From: Burkholderiaceae bacterium
Lineage (GTDB): Bacteria > Pseudomonadota > Gammaproteobacteria > Burkholderiales > Burkholderiaceae_C
NCBI GenBank assembly: GCA_023262645.1
Contig: JALRAA010000082.1
Span: forward strand, 1-6,511
Reading direction: 5' to 3'
DNA: 6,511 bases
Shown: piece by piece, positions 1 to 5,058 of the stretch
Position numbering within the stretch: position 1 is the stretch's first letter
How the letters are laid out: the number at the start of each line of letters is the position of its first letter
Program-made: the position numbers and the translations under genes
The notes under the pieces: model-generated
The model's database searches: none
Told to the model about the DNA's origin: nothing
Seen by the model: only the letters and a program-made list of their open reading frames with translations

Positions 1-99
1 GACTACGTGGCAAGCGAAGACGTGCTGGCGGGCTACCTGATGGCCACGGTCGATTTCGACCGGCTGCGGGTGATCGCCGGCGCCCGCGTCGAGCGCACC
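1..99 (+). pseudogene. TonB-dependent receptor, internal fragment (chimeric join)
   Basis: Frame 1 from the first base reads without a stop as a beta-barrel piece typical of TonB-dependent outer-membrane receptors. The key stretch is EDVLAGYLMATVDF followed by RLRVIAGARVERT, the 'ED(V)LA-Y-M...G-R-ERT' pattern found in the barrel of these siderophore, vitamin or sugar importers. Only about 33 residues are present, and the gene enters from the left edge. After about base 99 the same frame is just the antisense shadow of malic enzyme, so the receptor is cut off. The fragment looks more GC-rich than its surroundings and is the only plus-strand coding sequence in the window. It probably comes from another locus or organism. 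The family call rests on pattern recognition of a short peptide; the substrate cannot be guessed. Confidence 0.6.
79..99. other. 21-bp junction shared by receptor and malic enzyme
   Basis: These 21 bases read as GARVERT on the plus strand, in frame with the TonB receptor fragment. On the minus strand they read as GALDAGA, in frame with malic enzyme (the FRGALDAGA motif). Left of it only the receptor makes sense, and right of it only malic enzyme does. A join inside a word that fits both genes is what a short-k de Bruijn graph error would produce. It could also mark a recombination point. Confidence 0.6.
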
Positions 100-615
100 G
101 CGAAAAATGTACGGGAAACACAGCACATTGTTGACCTGATTCGGGTAGTCGGTGCGACCCGTGGCCATGATCGCGTCACTGCGCACTTTCAACACTTCTT
201 CGGGCAATATTTCAGGTGTGGGATTGGCCAGCGCCAATATCAAAGGACGCGCTGCCATGGCTTTGACCATGTCGGGTTTGAGCACGCCACCGGCAGACAA
301 ACCCAAAAACACATCGGCATTGCCGATCACGTCGCTCAAGCTGCGCGCATCGGTTTTTTGCACGAACTGGATCTTGTCTTCGTCCATCAACTCGGTGCGG
401 CCTTCATACACCACACCCGCCAAATCGGTGACCCAAATGTTTTGGCGAGGCATCCCAAGTTTGATCAACATGCCCAAGCAAGCCAGGGCCGCTGCGCCAG
501 CGCCGGAGGCGACCAACTTCACTTGGGTGATGTCTTTGCCCACCACTTTGAGGCCATTGAGAATAGCCGCACCCACCACGATCGCGGTGCCGTGCTGGTC
601 GTCATGGAACACGGG

Positions 616-676
616 CTACTTCATATGGATTTTCTTCACCACCATAATGGTCAGGATGATTAACTTGTTCTTTCAT
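616..676 (-). pseudogene. DUF3310 (phage) protein, N-terminal fragment inside maeB
   Basis: On the minus strand an ATG at 676-674 opens a 20-residue peptide containing VNHPDHYGGEENPYEV. This is the N-terminal signature of the DUF3310 family, small proteins common in tailed phages and prophages, usually 'VNHPxHYGGExNPYExIKVIEAW'. The next residues here are ARV and then malic enzyme sequence takes over, so only the first quarter or so of the domain is present. The piece is about 34% GC by hand count, far below the flanking gene. The biochemical function of DUF3310 is poorly known; some members have been labelled nucleotide kinases. It replaces part of maeB rather than being added to it. Confidence 0.65.
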
Positions 677-1123
677 TAGCGACGCGATGATGTCAACCAG
701 TTTGTCGGGGTCTTTTTCGTTGATCTCGATGTCGAACACATCGATGCCTGCAAATTTTTTAAAGAGAACGCCTTTGCCTTCCATCACCGGTTTGGCGGCC
801 AGGGGGCCGATGTCACCCAAGCCCAACACGGCCGTTCCATTGGTGATGACCGCCACCAAATTGCCTCGGCTGGTGTATTTGTAAGCGTTGTTCGGGTCTT
901 TGACAATCTCTTCGCAAGGCGCTGCTACGCCGGGCGAATACGCCAACGACAAGTCGTGCTGGTTGACCAATTGTTTGGTGGCTTGGATCGCGACTTTGCC
1001 GGGTGTGGGGAACTCATGGTATTCAAGCGCGGCTTTGCGCAATTGCGCACGGGCTTGAGGGCTGGTGTGGTCGTTGGCGGCCACTTTGGAATCACTCATG
1101 CAGGTCTTTCGGTCAAGGCAATG

Positions 1124-1756
1124 TCAAAATTTATACGTGTATTCGACGATATATGAATCGCTTTCGTGGGCGTAGGTGTGTGCATCCCAAGACCGAGCCC
1201 AGCGAAATTCCAACTCATGGTGTTCGCCGATATCGAAGCTGGGGCCTAAGCGAAATTTGTTCAAGTCATGGCCTTTGGTGCCATCCAGTGTGCGTTGCAC
1301 TCTGACGCCCATGATGAAGCCAAAAAAACCGTGCTCATAACGAAGTGCTGCATCGCTGTAGCCGTAGAAATATTTTTCGGTGTCCGAGTTGGCATGCCCA
1401 ATCAATCCGCGGAAATACATACCCAAATCACCTTGTAAGGGCACATTCTTGCGCACCCGCACGGCGACTTTGTAAAGCTTGCTGAAACTGGTGATGCCGC
1501 CGCTGACCTCTTTGTCTCGTTCACCCTCAACCATCAGGTCGATGCGGTGGATGGGCCCATTCTTGAAACTCAAACTGGGGATCAGGGTGATGGCGTTGCC
1601 GTTACTCTGGTTGTCCGCCATTTTTTCGTATTCGTATTCCACCCCGAACTCAGGACGACCGCCCCACAACAAGGTTTCCGCCATCGCTGTGCCTGTCAGC
1701 ATGCCAGTGGCCAAGACAACAAATGCATAACGGGCTAAAGACAGGTGTACGTGCAT
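1124..1756 (-). CDS. Small outer-membrane beta-barrel protein (KdgM-like?)
   Basis: Starting at the ATG at 1756 gives 210 residues with a clear Sec signal peptide: LARYAFVVLATGML, then TGTAMA with predicted cleavage after residue 26 (AMA|E). The mature part of about 184 residues has alternating polar/hydrophobic strands rich in Tyr, Phe and charged residues, such as GVEYEYEK, LRYEHGFFGFIMGVRV and HELEFRWARSWD. It ends in EYTYKF with a C-terminal Phe, the usual signal for the BAM assembly machinery. Size and strand pattern recall monomeric porins of the KdgM (oligogalacturonate channel) type, but I see no decisive motif. An upstream ATG at 1783 would add nine residues and give a worse signal peptide. 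Neither start has a clear Shine-Dalgarno. The gene lies between the rubredoxin reductase (80-nt gap) and maeB (24-nt gap). It may help uptake of an organic acid or sugar acid, but that is speculation. Confidence 0.7.
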   Translation of the reverse strand: MHVHLSLARYAFVVLATGMLTGTAMAETLLWGGRPEFGVEYEYEKMADNQSNGNAITLIPSLSFKNGPIHRIDLMVEGERDKEVSGGITSFSKLYKVAVRVRKNVPLQGDLGMYFRGLIGHANSDTEKYFYGYSDAALRYEHGFFGFIMGVRVQRTLDGTKGHDLNKFRLGPSFDIGEHHELEFRWARSWDAHTYAHESDSYIVEYTYKF

Positions 1757-1760
1757 GGAG

Positions 1761-1778
1761 CAGAGAAAAATTTCTCTG
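1761..1778. promoter_or_regulatory. Perfect 8-bp inverted repeat before the outer-membrane protein start
   Basis: CAGAGAAA and TTTCTCTG flank a 2-bp AA centre. The repeat ends 4 nt upstream of the ATG at 1756, where a ribosome-binding site would normally lie. It could be a dimeric-repressor operator, or an RNA hairpin that blocks initiation (the inner A-T pairs would have to open to form a loop). If translation began at 1783 instead, it would be coding sequence. Confidence 0.5.
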
Positions 1779-1801
1779 AGCATACAACGAACAACCGCCC
1801 G

Positions 1802-1812
1802 ACTGACTCAGT
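1802..1812. repeat. Short palindrome in reductase / outer-membrane protein gap
   Basis: ACTGA-C-TCAGT is an 11-bp palindrome with a single central base, lying 25 nt past the reductase stop codon. No T-tract follows on either strand, so it is not an intrinsic terminator. It is short enough to occur by chance; an operator is possible. Confidence 0.25.
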
Positions 1813-1836
1813 GCTTGCCGCGTGCAAACGGCGTAT

Positions 1837-2979
1837 TCATGCAGCCAGCCATTGCATGGCTTTGGCACGCAATGCGGTTTGTTTGCCACCCAGCACAAAG
1901 CCGCGACAACCACCGTCATCCGCCATGAATCGCCACACATGTTCTTCGCTGGCTTGCCAGTGGCCCGCAGTGCCTGGCTCTGGCAGTGCCAGCAACAACG
2001 CAAACGCCGGTGTTTTCACTGCCACCGGCATGACGGGAAACACCACATCGGTGGGCTGGCCCGCCAGCGTCGCGCCCAAAGCCCGCGCTGCCGTCATGAT
2101 CGGCATGACATAAGGCAACACACGGTCGCCCGCAGACGCATATTGCGCCACATCGCCCAAGGCATACACATGCGGGTCGCTGGTTTGTAATTGGTGGTTC
2201 ACCCGCACGCCACGCTCGCATGCCAAGCCAGCGTCTGCCAGCCATGCGGTGTCGGGACGCAACCCAATGGCACTCAGCACCATGTCCACGTGCAAACACT
2301 CACCGCTGTGCAATTGTGCTTGCAGGCTGGTGCCATGTTGCGAAACTTGGGTGACGTGGCTGTTCCAATGCCAGACCACGCCCAAAGCGCTAAGCGCTTG
2401 GGCCAAAGGCTCGCTCGCTGCTGGCGGCAGCAAGGCCGCCAAAGGACGTGTTGCCGGATCCACCACATGCACTTGAAAGCCAGCGCCAGCCAAGTCATTG
2501 GCAAACTCGCATCCGATGAGGCCAGCACCCATGATCAACACCCGTGCGCCGGGTTGCAAGCGCTCTCGAAGCTGTGCGTAATCGGCCCATTGGTTCACCG
2601 ACAAAACCCGGTCGGCTGCATCACCCTCCAGCGGTAAACGAATCGGTTCCGCGCCTTGGGCCAGCACCAAGCGGCTATAGGTGAACACCTGTGTGTCTGT
2701 ATGCAGTTCTTGTTTCGCCAAGTTCAAAGCGTGCGCGCGTGTGTGCGCATGGCATTGCACATGCAAACTGGCGGCCAAATCAGCGGCTTGGCCATTGACC
2801 AATTGCGGGGCAGTTTTGCCTTGGGCAAATGCCGTGGACAAGGCGGGTTTGGGATAGCCATCCCCCGAGGAAGCCGTGATCAGAACCACAGGGGTTTGGC
2901 TGTCGTGCTTGCGAAATTCTTTGATGCTGGTCCAGCCGGCCAAGCCGCTGCCCAGCACCACCACGGGGGCGTCAGACAT
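1837..2979 (-). CDS. rubB: Rubredoxin-NAD(+) reductase (FAD-dependent)
   Basis: A 380-residue pyridine-nucleotide-disulphide-type flavoprotein that passes electrons from NAD(P)H through FAD to rubredoxin in the cytoplasm. The N-terminal FAD site is VVVLGSGLAG (GxGxxG at residues 10-15). A second Rossmann motif for NAD(P)H is VLIMGAGLIGCEFA (151-156). The C-terminal FAD motif is VYALGDVAQY (about 271-280). PVAVKTPAFALLLA (about 318-331) matches the conserved stretch of rubredoxin reductases. The frame stays open about 50 codons further upstream, but that extension is Arg-rich nonsense overlapping rubredoxin. The start at 2979 is set by the flavin motif and by a GAGG Shine-Dalgarno inside the end of the rubredoxin gene. 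It begins 2 nt after the rubredoxin stop, so the two are almost certainly co-transcribed and translationally coupled. Electrons could go to the adjacent rubrerythrin, or to an alkane hydroxylase elsewhere. Confidence 0.88.
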   Translation of the reverse strand: MSDAPVVVLGSGLAGWTSIKEFRKHDSQTPVVLITASSGDGYPKPALSTAFAQGKTAPQLVNGQAADLAASLHVQCHAHTRAHALNLAKQELHTDTQVFTYSRLVLAQGAEPIRLPLEGDAADRVLSVNQWADYAQLRERLQPGARVLIMGAGLIGCEFANDLAGAGFQVHVVDPATRPLAALLPPAASEPLAQALSALGVVWHWNSHVTQVSQHGTSLQAQLHSGECLHVDMVLSAIGLRPDTAWLADAGLACERGVRVNHQLQTSDPHVYALGDVAQYASAGDRVLPYVMPIMTAARALGATLAGQPTDVVFPVMPVAVKTPAFALLLALPEPGTAGHWQASEEHVWRFMADDGGCRGFVLGGKQTALRAKAMQWLAA

Positions 2980-2981
2980 GC

Positions 2982-3158
2982 TCAGACCTCGACCATTTCG
3001 AAATCGGCCTTGGCCACGCCGCAGTCCGGGCAGGTCCAGTCGGCGGGCACATCGGCCCAGCGCGTGCCAGCGGCGATGTTGTCTTCGGGGCGACCAGCGG
3101 CTTCGTCGTAAATGAAACCGCAGACGATGCAAACATAGGTGTTGAAAGCGTTGCTCAT
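2982..3158 (-). CDS. rubA: Rubredoxin
   Basis: A 58-residue one-iron electron carrier. Two CxxCG knuckles bind the Fe(Cys)4 site: YVCIVCGFIYDEA (Cys10, Cys13) and WTCPDCGVAK (Cys43, Cys46). The core aromatic and acidic residues of rubredoxins (RWADVPADW, FEMVEV) are also present. Length matches the usual 53-60 residues. The pattern resembles the AlkG2-type rubredoxins of proteobacteria, a class that includes members able to support alkane hydroxylases. An AGGA Shine-Dalgarno sits 7 nt before the ATG. The gene lies 53 nt after the rubrerythrin stop and 2 nt before the reductase. That gap contains a run of seven T on the transcribed sense but no stable GC stem, so read-through from rubrerythrin is likely. 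It could carry electrons from the downstream reductase to the upstream rubrerythrin, which has no rubredoxin domain of its own. Confidence 0.95.
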   Translation of the reverse strand: MSNAFNTYVCIVCGFIYDEAAGRPEDNIAAGTRWADVPADWTCPDCGVAKADFEMVEV

Positions 3159-3211
3159 AGAAAAATCCTAAATCGCGTGAAAAAAAGGGGAAGTATCGCT
3201 AACGCAGCCGG

Positions 3212-3694
3212 TCAGGCCGTGGCTTGTTGTAAGCGGGCTTTGTAATGGTTGGCGTGGCGCTCTTCGACTTTGGCCAACGCGGCAAAGCGTTTTTGTGCCT
3301 TGGCCAGCGTGGCGGCAAATTGCGCCGCATGTGTTTTGGACTCGTCGATTTGTTCGTTGATTTCAGCCACGGCCGCCGCGTTGCCTTCTTCTTCGGCGGT
3401 GCGGCGGAATGAAGGGTACATCTCGGTGTACTCGTAGGTTTCGCCGTCGATGGCTATTTGCAATGCCTTGGCCGGCGTCATGTCGGCTTTGGGATAGAGC
3501 AAATCGAGGTGGCCAAACGCATGTTGCAATTCTTGATCGGCGGTTTCCTCAAACGTGCGGGCGGTTTCCTCGTCGCCCATGGCGCGGGCGATGCGGGCGA
3601 AATAGCGGTACTTGGTGTGTGCCATGGATTCGCCGGCAAAGGCGGATTCCAAGTTGGCCATGGTTTGGATGGCGGGGCGTTGCTGGGTGTGCAT
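3212..3694 (-). CDS. rbr: Rubrerythrin, di-iron peroxidase without rubredoxin domain
   Basis: A 160-residue ferritin-like four-helix protein; rubrerythrins reduce H2O2 to water using electrons from rubredoxin. Likely di-iron ligands are Glu22 (FAGESMAHTKYRYFA), Glu55 and His58 (ETADQELQHAFGH), Glu88 and Glu91 (YEYTEMYPSF), and Glu144 and His147 (VEERHANHY). Classical rubrerythrins end in a CxxC rubredoxin domain; this one stops after the helix bundle at KARLQQATA and has no cysteine at all. The segment between EEEG (about 101-104) and the last motif is about 25 residues longer than in the common erythrin form I recall, and contains a second His-bearing helix (DESKTHAAQF). An AGGAG Shine-Dalgarno 7 nt before the ATG supports the start. 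It heads the rbr-rubA-rubB cluster, behind a 116-nt AT-rich region with a candidate promoter. The electron donor is probably the neighbouring rubredoxin (inference). Confidence 0.88.
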   Translation of the reverse strand: MHTQQRPAIQTMANLESAFAGESMAHTKYRYFARIARAMGDEETARTFEETADQELQHAFGHLDLLYPKADMTPAKALQIAIDGETYEYTEMYPSFRRTAEEEGNAAAVAEINEQIDESKTHAAQFAATLAKAQKRFAALAKVEERHANHYKARLQQATA

Positions 3695-3750
3695 GAGAAC
3701 TCCTGTGATTGATGAAATAAATCGGAACAGGAGAAATGATAGAGACGACT

Positions 3751-3779
3751 AATATAAATTGCCAATTGATTGTTACTAA
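3751..3779 (-). promoter_or_regulatory. Candidate promoter for the rubrerythrin cluster
   Basis: Reading the minus strand, TATATT (3756-3751) matches a sigma-70 -10 box well. The hexamer 17 bp upstream, TTAGTA (3779-3774), is a poor -35. This would place the start of transcription about 50 nt before the rubrerythrin ATG. A weak -35 with a palindrome in the spacer fits an activator- or repressor-controlled promoter. I could not see a good OxyR site (ATAG-N7-CTAT repeats). Confidence 0.4.
3757..3767. promoter_or_regulatory. Palindrome inside promoter spacer
   Basis: AATTG-C-CAATT is an 11-bp palindrome with one central base. It lies directly beside the -10 box in the candidate rubrerythrin promoter. 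A protein bound here would occlude or distort the promoter. No regulator is identified. Confidence 0.35.
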
Positions 3780-3798
3780 CTCATTGATAGAAACAATC
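3768..3798. repeat. 7-bp inverted repeat upstream of rubrerythrin
   Basis: GATTGTT (3768-3774) and AACAATC (3792-3798) are perfect inverted arms with a 17-bp spacer, centres 24 bp apart. The left arm touches the -35 hexamer. It lies between the ATPase stop and the rubrerythrin promoter. It could be a two-half-site operator or a weak hairpin ending the ATPase transcript; no T-tract supports intrinsic termination. Confidence 0.3.
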
Positions 3799-3810
3799 CT
3801 TGACCCAGGC

Positions 3811-4974
3811 TCAGGCCAGATCGGCCCAAGGCATGAGATCCACGCCCTCGCGGGTATAGCGTGTGTCGCCGCCATACACCAACCCCAGGTGGATGGCTGA
3901 ATAGTGACCACGTTCTGACGCGTATTTGTGCCACTTTTTCAAGTTACCAAACGCATCCGAAGCCACGCTGGGTCCTGACTTCATCTCGATGGCCGCTATT
4001 TCTGTGCCCCGTTCGAGCACCAGATCGACTTCGGTGCCGATGTTGTCCCGCCAAAAATACAGCGTTTCACGCAAGCCGGCATTGGCTCGGCTTTTTAAAA
4101 ATTCGTTGACAACCATGGTTTCAAAAAAGGCGCCGCGCAATGGGTGTGCCGCCATTTGTTGCGCGGTTTGAATGCCGAGCAGTGCTGCCGCCAAGCCGAC
4201 ATCGGTCATGTAGAGCTTGGGCGCTTTGATCAAGCGTTTGCCAAAGTTGGCAAAGTGCGGGCGCACAAAATGCACCAGATAGCAGGTTTCCAGTATCGAT
4301 AGCCAGTTCTTGGCGGTCTTGTCAGAAATGCCCGCGTCATTCGCCAGGGACTGAAGGTTGAGTAATTGACCTGTTCGCGCCGCAGTGAGCTTGAGAAAAC
4401 GCTGAAATGCGCCCAAATCCTGCACCGACGCCAGCTGCCGTGCATCGCGTTCGGCGTAGGTCACCAGGTATGCGTTGAGCCATTCGCAAGGATCAAGGTC
4501 ACGCACATAAAGCGCAGGGTAAAAACCGCGCACCAAGTAATCGTTGTAATCGTTCAAATGCAACTGAGCATGGCGCAATTCGGCAATCGACAACGGCAGC
4601 AATTCCACCAGCCCGGTGCGTCCCGCCAAACTTTGTGACACGCTTGAAAGCAACGACAGATTTTGCGAGCCCGTCAGTATGAACTGACCCATTTGCTTTG
4701 ACGCATCCACCACACCTTGAATGACAGAAAAAAGCTCAGGTGCGTGTTGCGCTTCATCCAGCACGGCACCGTTTGGATAGCGATGCAAAAACCCGGCCGG
4801 GTCATTGCGTGCGAATTCGCGTTCGGACGGGTTCTCCAAAGACACATAGGGTTTGTCGCTCAAGAGTTCGCGCACCAAAGTGGTCTTGCCCGATTGGCGC
4901 GGCCCCGTTACCGTGACCACAGGAAATCCTTTGAGCAGTTTAAGAATGCGGGACGCAGCTTGGCGGTCGATCAT
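3811..4974 (-). CDS. AAA_14 / DUF4143 P-loop ATPase
   Basis: A 387-residue member of the common prokaryotic ATPase family with an AAA_14 core and a C-terminal DUF4143 domain. Walker A is GPRQSGKTT (24-32), Walker B with its trailing residues is AVLDEAQHAPE (Asp73, Glu74), and a sensor-like motif is FILTGSQN (98-105). A winged-helix-like middle part (NLQSLANDAGISDKTAKNWLSILE) precedes the C-terminal domain. There, GTEVDLVLE (Asp317) and IEMKSG (Glu330, Lys332) form a PD-(D/E)xK nuclease-fold signature with all three key residues. The start at 4974 gives the usual 'MI.RQ..' N-terminus, but no Shine-Dalgarno is visible. The family's function is not well established; members are patchily distributed, often multicopy and mobile. 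It stands between two housekeeping-type units with 84-nt and 116-nt gaps and no sign of coupling, so it is probably an accessory insertion rather than part of the redox cluster. Confidence 0.85.
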   Translation of the reverse strand: MIDRQAASRILKLLKGFPVVTVTGPRQSGKTTLVRELLSDKPYVSLENPSEREFARNDPAGFLHRYPNGAVLDEAQHAPELFSVIQGVVDASKQMGQFILTGSQNLSLLSSVSQSLAGRTGLVELLPLSIAELRHAQLHLNDYNDYLVRGFYPALYVRDLDPCEWLNAYLVTYAERDARQLASVQDLGAFQRFLKLTAARTGQLLNLQSLANDAGISDKTAKNWLSILETCYLVHFVRPHFANFGKRLIKAPKLYMTDVGLAAALLGIQTAQQMAAHPLRGAFFETMVVNEFLKSRANAGLRETLYFWRDNIGTEVDLVLERGTEIAAIEMKSGPSVASDAFGNLKKWHKYASERGHYSAIHLGLVYGGDTRYTREGVDLMPWADLA

Positions 4975-5030
4975 TTTTACAGTTTCGAGTTAGCATTCCG
5001 ATATTGTAAAGAATTGCTTTGCTCGGTCTG

Positions 5031-5052
5031 ACGCCTTGGGCGCGAAAGGCGT
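5031..5052. repeat. Hairpin just after pepP stop
   Basis: ACGCCTT and AAGGCGT form a perfect 7-bp stem with an 8-nt GC-rich loop, starting 6 nt beyond the pepP stop codon. No run of T follows on the pepP sense strand, so it is not a classical intrinsic terminator. It may stabilise the pepP mRNA 3' end or assist Rho-dependent termination before the ATPase gene. Confidence 0.45.
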
Positions 5053-5058
5053 GAACAA

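Larger units (their letters stand above)
79..1099 (-). pseudogene. maeB: NADP-type malic enzyme, disrupted and truncated
   Basis: Malic enzyme decarboxylates L-malate to pyruvate while reducing NAD(P)+, in the cytoplasm. The start at 1099 gives 141 normal residues, including AYSPGVAAPC (catalytic Tyr about 54) and GPLAAKPVMEGKG (catalytic Lys about 103). Sequence then breaks at about 677, and the reading frame ends at a TGA at 604-602. Malic enzyme resumes in another frame from 615 with PVFHDDQHGTAI (metal-binding Asp), the GAGAAALA nucleotide-binding loop and LALANPTPE, and runs open to 79. About 30 residues are missing between the parts; in relatives this is the EPTFGGINLEDIKAPEC region, which holds metal ligands. 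As written the gene cannot give active enzyme. Full MaeB proteins also carry a C-terminal phosphotransacetylase-like domain, which would lie beyond the break at 79. The start lies 24 nt after the outer-membrane protein gene on the same strand. The organism probably has an intact copy, because both flanks are well conserved. Confidence 0.85.

Noticed and set aside
7..663. Long plus-strand open frame of 218 codons
   Set aside because: Only the first 31 or so codons are receptor-like; the rest is the antisense shadow of malic enzyme, rich in His/Gln/Arg, with no family pattern.
1916..2299. 127-codon minus-strand open frame inside the reductase gene
   Set aside because: It is a frame-shifted shadow of the reductase; its Cys/Trp/Arg-rich composition matches no family.
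2980..3132. N-terminal extension of the reductase to 3132
   Set aside because: The extra 51 residues are Arg-rich and overlap rubredoxin in another frame. The flavin motif and the GAGG site place the start at 2979.
3170..3211. Intrinsic terminator between rubrerythrin and rubredoxin
   Set aside because: A run of seven T exists on the sense strand, but no stable GC-rich stem precedes it.
4975..5008. Promoter for the ATPase gene (TACAAT at 5008-5003, minus strand)
   Set aside because: No acceptable -35 at 16-18 bp and no Shine-Dalgarno; a lone -10-like hexamer is not enough.
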